A stretch of 64,000 bases of DNA, from positions 18,234,963 through 18,298,962 of the forward strand of contig NC_057792.1 in assembly GCF_014905175.1 (NCBI RefSeq), in the 5' to 3' direction. The stretch is from Aphidius gifuensis (lineage: Eukaryota; Arthropoda; Insecta; Hymenoptera; Braconidae). Under the pieces are notes generated by a model that worked only from the letters and a program-made list of their open reading frames with translations, made no database searches and was not told the origin of the DNA. Shown here piece by piece: positions 36,466 through 48,310 of this stretch. Positions within the stretch are counted from its first letter, which is position 1. Every line of letters begins with the position of its first letter. The translations under genes were made by a program, and so were the position numbers.

Positions 36466-36766
36466 GTAAAATAATATTTTTAATTAAGACGTAATAAACA
36501 CTGAATACATGTATGTATGTATATTTTTTTTTTTTCTATTACATATATGTTTGATATGAAAAATAAGTGCGCATAAATAATTAAACTGTAAATATGTCTA
36601 TGATACATATATATTGACAAAATAATCAATACGATATATATATGTAATAATTTATTAAACAATTAAACAATTAAACTTTTCATATTAAAAAAAAATATTT
36701 AAATATTTTATCTAACTGTTATTTTTAAAGCATGATTATTATTTTTAATATAGAAAATCAAGAAAA

Positions 36767-39700
36767 ATGTCTAGCCGAGAAAAACCACCCCCAGGATTGA
36801 CAATTGATCGGGCTGCATTTCTTTTATTGCGAGTTAAAAGAGCATTTAAAAAAAAGAAACAACAACGAAAAGATAAAAAGTATATATTTTAAAATTAAAT
36901 ATATAATTATATTAATATAATAAATTTAAAAAAATATATATATTTTTAGCACAACAAGTGGAGAATCTAAAACAGATATAAAATCATCATCAAATTTAAC
37001 AACCGATGGGGATAAAAATTACAATGATGATTGTTGTCGTCCAGCACCATTGTTACGATCAAAAACATTGCCATCAATAATTGTACCTGGTTTGAGTATA
37101 TTACAAAAACAGCTTGATGCTCGGTACACTGTTAATGATACAGGTACCGAAATAAAAATAATAATTAGATAATATCAAATACCACTATCATTAAAAACAA
37201 AAATATATATAAATATTATAGATTTAGATATGTGTTGCCACCGTCCCATCCACACCATCACTCGTTATTTCGTTAAATCAACCATAGTCAAGAAATCGAG
37301 TAGACACGATGAGACTTTATTTGATTTCAAGCTGGCACAACGGACATCATCAATCGGCTATCCATCAACACCATCACCACCAACGACGACAGCACCAGCC
37401 TTCATCAAACATCATCAATCAAGTCCAATAAATTTCTTACACCAAGAATTCTTTTTCCTGATGATAATTATGGTAATTATTATTGTTTTTTTTCTTCATT
37501 AAATCATGATACACATGAGACATTAAAACACAGAGATATATATTTATTTTTCATTGTTTAAAATTATATGTAGCATCATCAGGAGAAAGAAGAGTATCTG
37601 AAAGTGGTGTGGAAATTAGAAATCGTAAAGGTTTGCATTGCAGTGATGACACAAAATCTCTATCATCATCTGGAAGTTCAACTGGTAATTCTGGTCATAA
37701 GGTAACAACATCTCAACCATTGACACGTCTTGCAAGATTTTTAAATCAAAAACCAAGTATCATACGACCTGATGATAATTTACGTCGTCTATCTTGGGAA
37801 AAGTATGTATTAAAAAATTATTATTCAATACACTATTTAAATAATGTTATTATAAAATGAATTAATTAAATTTTTACAGACGTGATGAAAATAAAAATAA
37901 TAAAATTGAATTAACTAATTCAATGACGTACAATGTTCCAAGAAGTACTTCAATCGATTCAATTGCTTATCTTCATCAGGATTGGACAACTGTATCATCA
38001 AGTAGTCCAATGTCAGCTCGTAGATTTTTTGATTGGAGACGAGGAAGTGGAAATGATCTTACAAATGATCCATTATTTTCACCTGCATCATCTAGACAAA
38101 GTTTTAGCCCTTGTCCTAGTCCAACACCAAGTCAACTTAGTCAAAATTTACAAACTCCACTTTTACGAGTACGTAATTCATTGACTGATCGTCCAAGTCT
38201 CATTGTTAGCAGTAACATTGGTCGAAGAATTAAAGGTCATCGAGCCATCATTGGTAAGTTTATTATATTATTTAGTATTAATTATTTTTTTTATCTTCAA
38301 AATTTTTTCTTTATTTTCTTCATCAATTACAGAGAAAAACATTTTAATAATTCGAAATAATTTTCTTTAGTAAATCTTTATAGTAAAATTACGATTTCTA
38401 TTGAGATTTAAAGTCATTATTATATTTTTAAAAAAAAATTTAACCCACTTTGAAAAAGACCTTAAAAAAATCTCAAATAATTTTAAATAATTTTTTTTTA
38501 ATTTAAAATATATCTAAACTATGGAAAATAAAATTTTACCTTGACTAAGAAAAAACAAGTTTAAAGCCTTGAGTTAAATAAAAAAAAAAATATAAATTTC
38601 ATGATACAAATTGGGGCCCACTGAAATTTGATGATTAATCATCTCTTTTAACTCCTTCACTATTTCATTATTACATTCATTCGACTACAATCATTTTGAA
38701 TCAGCTCATCAGCAAAAAAAAAAAAAGAAAAAAAAACTGAACAAGCATAATAATCAACACAAACTTATTCTCATCACATACACACTAATGTGCACCACGG
38801 TAAAATATTGTAAACTGTAACAGACTGTAGTTTCCACCATGATACCTGTAAAAAAAAAAAAAAATTACAATAGTATATACCTGCTTTCTGTTGAGTTTGC
38901 TGCCAAGTGGCTGCAAAGTGAACTGGTGAACACGCTTCTATAAAAAATATATACCTGAGAACACATTAGAAAAAGATAAAAAGAAATATAAATATTCAAA
39001 ATGTCATATTGTTGTATTTTAGAATTATGTCTTGTGTCCAATGTGAATGACAGTGTTAACAGTGATATTAAAAAAATTATTTTATATACTTTTAATTAAT
39101 AAAATAACAAGTGTTTATTTGACTAGTGGTAACACTTGTTAGCAACAGCATCTCTATATTAGTTACAAGGTAAAAATAACATATAAATGTACAATCATGC
39201 ACCTGCAAATTAACTATAGTTTATCTATAACATGTTTATAATATTCAGTATTTATTAAATTAATATTTTTATTATAAATATATTTTTAAAATTAATCAAT
39301 AATTATCTTTTGATCCTTGACTTCCATTTTGGATTTGCACACTTGTTTGCTATAAAAATCCTTTCTTTTATATATCGAAATCATAATAATTGGAGTAAAA
39401 AAAAAATATATTTTTTTATATTGTATTCAATTGAATTTAACAAGACAATTTACGTTGATTTTTTCAAGTTTTTTTTTATTTATTTTATTATTGTTAGTTA
39501 AAATTTGTATATTACAATTTTTTTTTTTTTTTTTTTATCTTTATCTTTTGGTTATTGCAATCTTCTCTGCACCTTTTTTTTTTATTACTATTATGTATCT
39601 CTCTCTCTCTCTCTCTCTCTCTCTTTGTCTATTTTTCTATCCCTTTTTGAGGAAGAAGAATAAAACAGCATGAACAGCAACATAATATAAATTAAATTAC

Positions 39701-42700
39701 TGTAATGACAAAAAAAGAGCTGTAAAAATATTACTATAATATTATAGCCATTTTTTTTTTATGATATTTTTATTTAAATTATTATTAAAATATATTTTTA
39801 GCTTTTAACTGGAATAGATTTGCATAAAATAATGTAGCAAGGAGAAAAATAAAGATTGAATTTTTGATATAATTAATTAAACAAATAGAGACAGTTTTAT
39901 TTATTTAGAAATAAAAAGTAAATAAAGTTTTGAATTTTTTTTTATATTAGATACTTGTTGTTTTAACAAATAATTTTTTTCTTTTATATATTCATATAGA
40001 ATTTGTCTTTAAAATTTATTAAAAATAGAATAAAGAAAAAGTTTCGAAATGAAAGTTTTGAATAAAAACAATTAAACAATGCGTTGACGATTTCTCTGTA
40101 TTATTTTCTTGAAAATAAAAACCATTTTTATTTGATACTTAGAAAGAGCTCCAATTTTAATGAAACATAACACTCTTTTGATATAAAATTATCAAGAGTT
40201 AATTTAATTTATCTCTTGCAATTTGTGTAAAATAATAATAATTATTATTCCGGAATAATTTTGAATTTTCTCGAGTTGTGCCAATTCCGGAAAATACGTT
40301 GAAATGAAATTACTATAATTATTAAAGAGGATATCCTTATTTTTGATAGTAAAAAATTAATTTATTCTGTTATCAGTATTGATTGGTTGGGCTGTACTAA
40401 ACTATACATAAAATGCCATCTGTTTTGTCATCAAAATATAGCATATAGACAGTGGGACTTGGTGGGACTTAGTGTGGGACCTATAATTATTTATAAAAAG
40501 AGGGAGAGAAAAGGACCAACAGGGACGCTACCTGTTTTCATATACCATATGATATAATAAATAAAAAATAATAATAAAATTGTAGAAAGGGAATGATAAA
40601 CAGTTGGCATAAAAAATTTTTACCCTTGAAAAATATTATTTACTAGTATGTATAAAAATTCCATGTGTCTTGGACAATTCCCATATGCAATTTATATTGA
40701 CAAACTAAAAAAATAGTAAGTCATTTGTAGCTGTTTATTTTTATTTTAAAAAAACATTATTATTAACAATGAAATAATCAATAATAAAATTATAAAAGTG
40801 TCTTAAAATCAATTTAAAAAGTTTATTATTAAATTAAATTGAATATAAAAAAAAGAGAACAATAATAAATTAAATAAATAAAAATTGAAGTATATATAGA
40901 AATTTATATTTCAATTTATGTTTTAAATAATTTAACAAATCTTAATTGGTAGAAAAAAATAAAGACAGTGAAGCGGATGTAATGATTGATTAAATAAAAT
41001 GATGTGATTTCATCTGGCCATTATTTTTTTTATTAAAAAATTGGTCACAACATGCGGGCAACAACAAAAAAAAAATGCAAACATAACGATGCGGCGTCGA
41101 AATAAGTCAAATGTCGATTAACCATATGTAAAAAAAAAAATACATCATGTGTATACAAAGTTTAGTACAATTTTTAGCCACTAACAATTGTTGACACAAA
41201 AATATAAAAAATTTGTTTATAATATGAGGTGTAATGAGTATTGTTGTTATAGTAATAAATAATAAAAATGAAATTAAAAAGAAAACAATTAAATAGTCCA
41301 AAAATTAATGTTAAAAAACGTATTATTAGTGTTCGTGCAATGCCCAACCTAAAAAAATCAAAATCATATATGGCATCTGTAAAATTAATGTCAAAAAAAA
41401 TACGTTATAAAACAGATTCATCAGATAAATATACAACACTTGATGAAGCTCAAAAACCAAATGACATTACAGATTATTTAGATGAAAATATATCACATGA
41501 ATTTTATCAAAAAATGAAATTAGCAATATCACCAATTAAAAAAAATAATAAAATTAAAAAAATAAGTAAAAAAAAAGTTAAAAATAAATATATTTATGAA
41601 AATAATATACCTGATAATAATGAAAATATTTATCATGATAAAAAAATTTGCTATGAAAATCCAACATTTACAATGGATCAGTCACTTGATTCATCACTGA
41701 CAAATTATCTTTTTGAACCAATAGCAACTAAAGATAATGGTCATGATGATGATTATGATAATGTTGATGTTGAAGATGAAGATGATGATGATGATAACAA
41801 TAATCATGAAAATAAAAGTGTAATAAATGACAATAAAAATCAGTTAACATCAAAGGGAGGACAAAGCAAGTTGTCAATTGTTTTTGGTGAACCAGATAGT
41901 ATTATAACAAAAAATGCATTATGGTGTGATAAATTAAATAAAATTGATACAAATATTATTAATAATATTAATGATAAATCAATCAAGTTTAATGATGATC
42001 AAAAAAGAGATAAAAATAATTATGATAGTGAAAATATGCCAGGTTTATCATGGTTTACTAATCGAGCAACTAGTTTTCGTTGGAAATATAATCGTGATGA
42101 TACAAGCAGTATGTTCACAATAACAACAAACATTTTTTTTCAATAATTATTTATTAATATTGTTTATTTATATTATTAATTTATTATTATTTTCGTTTAT
42201 TTTATATACTTTTTTTTTTTTCCTCATATAATGTAGAATTGCAGTCATATCAAGGAATGGATTTTTTGGAAGGATTATCAAAAAAAAAACAACAACAAAA
42301 TCATCATCATTATCATCGTCATAATCAAAATTTTCAACATCAACAATATTTAAAAACAGGAACAATTAATCCTCTTACTGCACAATCCTCCCTCAACATA
42401 CATTTGCATGGTATTATTTTATTTATGTTAATTTTTATTTGAAAAAAGTATTTATTTATTTGTCAATAATAAACTTTATACCTAATTATATTTAATAATA
42501 ATTTATATTATTTATTTCTTTTTTTTTCTAGCGCTGTTTACTGCAATTGAGCATGGTAATTTAGAAAAAATTAAAACAATTTTGGAAACAGCTGATGTTG
42601 ATATTAACAGGTATTATTTATTTATAAAAAAAATTTAATATATTTTTATTGTTATTAATAAATAACTTGTTGAACTAAATAATAATGCGTTTTTTGAATT

Positions 42701-45700
42701 TTTATTTAGTGTTAATAGTGATGGATTGTCACCATTAGATATTGCTGTGTTGTCAAATAATAAAGCATTGATTAAAATATTAATTGCACATGGATCACAA
42801 GAAGGAAATGAATGCAAGTATTTAATAATAATAATGGCATATAGTATTGTATAAATAATTAAATGTTATTTAATTGTTAATTAATTTATTTGTTTAGATA
42901 AAACAACAGAGTGTTTAGGTAGTCATTTGAGATCTATGCTATTATCAGTGGAACAAAGACTTGGTGAAATGGGTGGAAATAGTAATAATGGAACATTAGG
43001 TACAAGTGGAGCATTATTTTTAGATGCTGGAAGTACAAGAGCAAGTTTTTCAGCAGCTCATAATAATTTAACTGGATGTGGTGGTAATGCTGAAGAAAAA
43101 CAAGTTGCACTTTGGGAACGAAGAATTGGTACATTAAGAAAACTCGTTAAAAGTTTCGATCAAACAAGTAAGTTTATTATTATTTTAAATTAAATTATTA
43201 TTGATATTAATTAATTATTGTTGATTATTTTAGAACCACCTGATGTTCCATTGTGTGTTAATATAAGTGTTATTGGTAGTAAATCAGTAATGATTGAATT
43301 ACAAGATACTGAAAATGATGAATCATATGCATGTACAAAATTTAAAATACAATGGAGTTTTGATGATGATTTTTCAATAATTGCTGGTGAAAAACAAGTT
43401 CTTAATATGAAAAAAAAAGAATGTCAAATTGATGGTCTTATACAAGGAAAAAAATATTATTTTCGAGCATGTTGTGGTAATTTAAAAGGTTACAGTCAAT
43501 TTTTATTATCAAGTCCACCATATGTTGTACCAAGTAGTTGGCGTGATATTGATGGACAATTACCAAGATTTAGTGGTCGTCTTGAACAACTTGATGAGCT
43601 ATTTAATGATATTAAAAGACCAGAATATTCACAAGATACACCAGCTCTACAACGACGTAATCATAAAAAGAAAACAACAATTAAACAATTATTTACAGCA
43701 ACAAGTAAATTTCAAAAAATTTTACGTCGTGGTGTTTATTTAACTTGTCTTATTTATCATGAAGATAAAGTACTTGTTACAAATGAAGATTTTTTACCAG
43801 TTATTGAAGTTGATGAAACTTATCCAAGTTGTATATACAATGATTTTCATTGGTTAATGAAAGTATCATGTACATGGGATGATATTAAAATACTTAAACA
43901 AGATATGGAAAGAAGTAATGGTAGTCCAGCAAATCATTTTCGTCTTAAATTATTACAAGCAGCAGCACAAATGCAAACAGCATTATGTATACAAGATTTA
44001 GGACAAGTATATTATAAACCAATAAGAGATATTCAAGGTACACTTGTATTTTCAACAATAAATTATATTAAATCACCAAAATTAGTATCAGTACTTAATA
44101 GTAGATGGTTACCATTAAATAAAGTTATGAAAAAATTAGTAATACATGAAGATAGTAATGTTGCTGATATATTAATGGCAAGTATACAAGATCAAATGAC
44201 GTATCATCAATTAAGTAGTATTAAATTAACAAAAGGTCTTTATTTGGGTTATTTAAAAATGCAAAGTAGTGTTGATTTAATACAAGTTGTTGTACCAACA
44301 AAAGCACCAAATTCATTACCACATTTTAAAATACGTGATAATTGTCATGTATCAGCTGAAGAATGGGATTATTTAAAAAAAATTAAAATTAATTTTAATG
44401 AATTAACAAATGATTATCATGATAATGAAATAAATAATAATAATAAAGATGAAATAATTGATAATAATAGATATAAATATGCAAATGAACAACAACGTTT
44501 ATTTATTGATAATGTTGCATCAACAGCAAGAAGATTATTTTCATATATGGAAATAAATAATGATGAATCACTTAATCATCGATTATATGATGCTGAAGTT
44601 ATTGAATTATCAGATGAAGTATCATTTTTAATAATTGTACCACCAGCTGAAACAGCATGTTCTGTACCAGGTACAAGAGAAATTTTATTACAACGTGGTG
44701 ATTTATTATCATTACCAATTCAAGTATTTGAAATGGTACATTTATTAGCATATCAAAAAAATGTTATACAACGTTATTCAAGATTAAGTTGTATACTTGA
44801 ATTAGATACAATACATGCACAACATAATCATCGTGAAGCATTTAGTACAATTGAATTAACTGAAGCTAAAAATAAATTAGCTAAACTTGAAAAATTTCAA
44901 ACACAAATGAATACAATATGGAAAGGTGCAAGATGGCTTATTGATGTTATAACATTTGCTAGAGATAGACAAACAACATCTGGTATATCAATTAAATATT
45001 TATTAAATATTGAAAGAAATAATAAAACAAATGGACTTAAAAGAACTTTACTTCAATTACCATCACGTGATACAAAAGTTGTTAAATCAAGTCCTGGTCG
45101 TGGTAGTTGGCCAGGTCCAAATATTAGCATTAATAATAATAACAATAATAACAACAATAATAATATTATTAATTCAGGAAAAAAAAATTTATTAATAACT
45201 GAATTTAGTAAAAGTGAACAACACTTGACAACTGATATATTAACAAATGATTGTCGTTCAAGAAAAGCAAGTGATACATCAAATTTTTCAACTGGTTCTG
45301 AGCCAACAAAACCAACATCATTATATATTGATGATGACGATGATGATGATGTTGATAATAATGATCCTGGATCATTAATAAAACATTCATCTATAATGCC
45401 ACCATCAAAATCTGAAGATACATTATTAATTAATAAATATAGTAATTCATCATCAATAAATACTGCTGGTGTTACTAGTGGATTATCATTATCAGCATCA
45501 ACTAGTCCACAATTTTATGTAAAACCTCTTGTATATGGTAATGCATTATTAAGTGATTCAGATTCATTACAATCAGTTAATAGTGATGAAATTAGTGGTG
45601 GTAGTAATTTACATCAACATTTAACTGGTACAAATAAAAAAAAAATAAAAGATAAAACATTAAAAATAAAAAGTAAAAAACCAACAGCAAGTGTTGCTGC

Positions 45701-46187
45701 AATGGCAAGTAATTTATTATTATCATCAACATCAACATCATCATTACCACCAATGAATACACATATTGATGATGTTAAAGATCAAATGGCATCGTCAACG
45801 TCAACGTCAACAACAACAACAATGCCAGCTCCAATGCCTGGTATATTACAAGTATTTGCGGCCTATGATACAGGTTTAGCAGCAGGAACAAGTTTAAAAC
45901 TTCATGTTACACCACGTACAACAGCACGTGAAGTTGTTGATCTTGTTGTTAAACAGCTCAATATGGCTGTTGTACTTAAAGGACAAGAAGGACCAATTTA
46001 TACAGCTGATGAATTGCCTAATTTTTGTTTAGTTGCAGTTATTGGTGCTCGTGAACGTTGTTTACGAGATGATTTTAAACCATTACAATTACAAAATCCA
46101 TGGAAAAAAGGGCGTCTTTATGTCAGACTGAAGCAAGATGTTCTTGCTGCACTTGAACATAGTAGTAAACTTACGGCTTATCTTTAA
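36767..46187 (+). CDS. wake: wide awake (ANKFN1-type), long isoform
   Basis: Ten exons: 36767-36879, 36950-37143, 37332-37472, 37574-37802, 37880-38253, 42237-42410, 42532-42610, 42710-42813, 42898-43167, 43234-46187; about 1543 residues. The N-terminus has a conserved basic block (RAAFLLLRVKRAFKKKKQQR) and Ser-rich regions. Ankyrin repeats follow (ALFTAIEHGNLEKIKTIL; SDGLSPLDIAVLSNNKALIK) at about residues 409-480, then a fibronectin III domain from about 560 (PDVPLCVNISVIGSKSVMIE), a long conserved region, low-complexity Asn/Ser/Asp tracts, and a Ras-association domain at about 1427-1538. Drosophila WAKE is a clock-output protein that promotes sleep onset by raising GABA-A receptor (RDL) levels in clock neurons; mammalian ANKFN1 shares the architecture. 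The intron after 42813 must be GC-AG to keep the frame. A second first exon lies at 41268-42108. Confidence 0.88.
38254..41267 (+). other. Large wide awake intron and proximal promoter region
   Basis: About 3 kb between the last distal N-terminal exon and the alternative first exon. It is AT-rich with a TC microsatellite (39598-39624), a G-rich 10-bp tandem motif (40451-40480) and a less AT-rich stretch at 41050-41110 just upstream of the alternative first exon, the likely proximal promoter. No additional coding exon was found. Confidence 0.5.
39598..39624. repeat. (TC)n microsatellite
   Basis: Perfect TC dinucleotide run of 27 bp in the large wide awake intron. A CT/GA tract can also bind GAGA-type factors, but no function can be inferred here. 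Confidence 0.95.
41268..42108 (+). CDS. wake: wide awake alternative first coding exon (short isoform N-terminus)
   Basis: An 841-bp open exon starting ATG with MKLKRKQLNSPKINVKKRII and ending at a GTATGT donor in phase 1. The shared exon at 42237 needs phase 1, the same as the distal exon ending at 38253, so this exon can replace the five distal exons; it gives about 1473 residues in total. The first 280 residues are Lys/Asn/Asp-rich, include an acidic run encoded near 41770-41800, and end WFTNRATSFRWKYNRDDTS. There is no AG acceptor immediately needed upstream, fitting an alternative promoter. Exon use in transcripts is unproven. Confidence 0.7.
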
Positions 46188-48310
46188 TTTACAATTATTA
46201 ATATTTAAAAAGATAATAAAAAACACTCAATAATTCCATTACAATATTTTACCAAGTCAATATGTATTTTTAAAATTATTTTATGATTTTTCTTTTATGT
46301 TTTTTTTTTATCAATTAATTATATAGACATAGAAAAATAAGTTATAATATTTTTTCATTATTAAGAATAAAATATTATTGCAATGTTGCTGAGATATTAT
46401 ACAGCAACAATTTAATAGACTGCTATAGATTAAATTAATTATTAGATATGTTTTATAGTTGTATAAAAAAAATTAATAAATAATTGAAAGTAACACCATT
46501 GAAAATATTAAAAACATCGAAAAATATATAAGTGATTGAAATTAAAATATAAAAAAAAAAAACACCATTAAATATTTGAGATGTTTAAAAAATTAATTAA
46601 TAAATTAACCAAGTGTCCATATAAATTTTAATACTTACTAATGGAATTAACAAGTGTTAAAGAAAAAATAAAAAACTTATGATTTATTTATTTTAATATG
46701 AGTATAATTTACAATTAACAGTGAAAAAAATTAAATAGAAAATATTAAAAATGTAAATTAGATGATTTTTATTTATTAAAATTATTATTTTATATTTTTC
46801 TTTATAATTATAAACAATATAGATTATTAATAGTTCAATTATCCACGTATTTGTGGTAAAATAAATTAACAAATAAAAACACCACCCCATTAATGTGTGA
46901 TTATATATAAAAGGCTGCTTTTGTCTTTATCAATGTAAAATTTAAGATAGTATTTAAAAAACCTTTTTTTTTTTTAGACCAATAGATCAACGAATAATAA
47001 TAATATTAATAAAACAAAAAACACCAATAATAACACCATTAAATAAATGTAAAATTAATTTTTAATTTAAAAAAAAAAAAACCAATTAATTGATATTAAT
47101 AAATTTTATGAATTATATATGTAACTATAAATATATACACAAACAAAAGTATCAATTGTTTAAAAAATTACAATAATAATAACAATAATATTAATGATAA
47201 TAATAAGATGAAAAAACATTGTTGTTATTTGTTATTATTTTAAAGAATAAAAAAACATGTAAGATTTTATTGAAAATAATTATATGCTGTTGTTTTAAAT
47301 ATTTATTTTATTTAAAAAAAAAAAATAGATGTATTTATTAGAGATAAAAAAAAAAAGCTATATGAATATTAGAGAAAGTAAACCATGATAGGGAAATGAG
47401 TAAATTAAATTTTAAAGAGGCTAACGATGTTATTCAGTTATAAAATGTGATGAATAAATTTTTTTATTTTTGATTAGGAAATTGTGTTTAAAAGGTAATA
47501 CAATTAATTTGCTTGGAATTAACGATTTGACATTAATTAATACATTTGGAATATTGGAATTATTTAAACTGCATTAATTTGTTATTTATTAATAAAAAAT
47601 TTTAATGAAATTTAATATACAAAAAGATTTTTTAAAGACAAACACTTGATCCCTCAAAAAAATATCAAATACATTTACATGATTGTTCAAAAAAAAAGAA
47701 ACACGAAAATTTTAACACAAAAATATAAATAAAAAACTCAAAAATAATATTAAAATTTACCAAAAGAAATATAATAATAATACAAGTATGTAATTAAAAT
47801 AAAAAATATACAAAAATAAAATATTTTTTAAGTTTAAATTAATTTTTTTTTTATATATTATAATGTTATTTGATTATTCAAATAAAATATTTGAATAAAT
47901 AATAGAAATGATGGGTGTAAAAGTATATAGTGTGTATAATATTTAAGAGTATATATTATTAAATGATATGTGTGTACGTAGATATATTTAAATGAGATGT
48001 ATAATGCTCACAAGAACGTCGTATCATCAGGAGGCTCAGGGCACCGACCTACACCTGTTTTACATATACATACAATTTCAACCGGTAACAGTAAAAAAAA
48101 AAATAATCTTGAAAGAATCAAGTAAAGAAAAAAAAAAATATCAAATGTTAAATACTTGTGGTTCCATACCACCACAACTAAAACTGATGAAAACTCAATA
48201 AGAAGACTTGATACGCTTAAATTCCAGTTAGTTTGTGACTCTCTGTTAACCGGTCCTTTTCAATTTTTTTATTTGAATAATAATCAAGGCTAATAGTATT
48301 TTTTTAAATT
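46188..48310. other. Intergenic, wide awake 3' UTR to peroxidase promoter
   Basis: About 2.1 kb. The first part presumably holds the wide awake 3' UTR, extremely A/T-rich with AATAAA-like hexamers on both strands. From about 47990 the sequence becomes less AT-rich and contains two Grainyhead-like sites (see next entry). The short ORF at 47992-48201 is not supported as a gene. Confidence 0.5.
48080..48254 (+). promoter_or_regulatory. Two Grainyhead-like sites upstream of peroxidase
   Basis: AACCGGTA at 48080-48087 and AACCGGTC at 48248-48255 both contain the AACCGGT core of the Grainyhead consensus; the second lies about 57 bp before the peroxidase start codon. Grainyhead controls epidermal barrier and wound genes, which would fit a secreted cross-linking peroxidase. 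No binding data. Confidence 0.4.

Noticed and set aside
37222..37472. Longer wide awake exon using the acceptor at 37220-37221 (reads LDMCCHRPIHTITRY)
   Set aside because: It ends in phase 0, which puts the next exon in a frame with early stops. The acceptor before 37332 gives matching phase and a sensible sequence, so it was used instead.
47992..48201. 69-codon ORF before the peroxidase
   Set aside because: Lacks a splice junction or recognisable protein features; the segment is better explained as promoter or 5' UTR.
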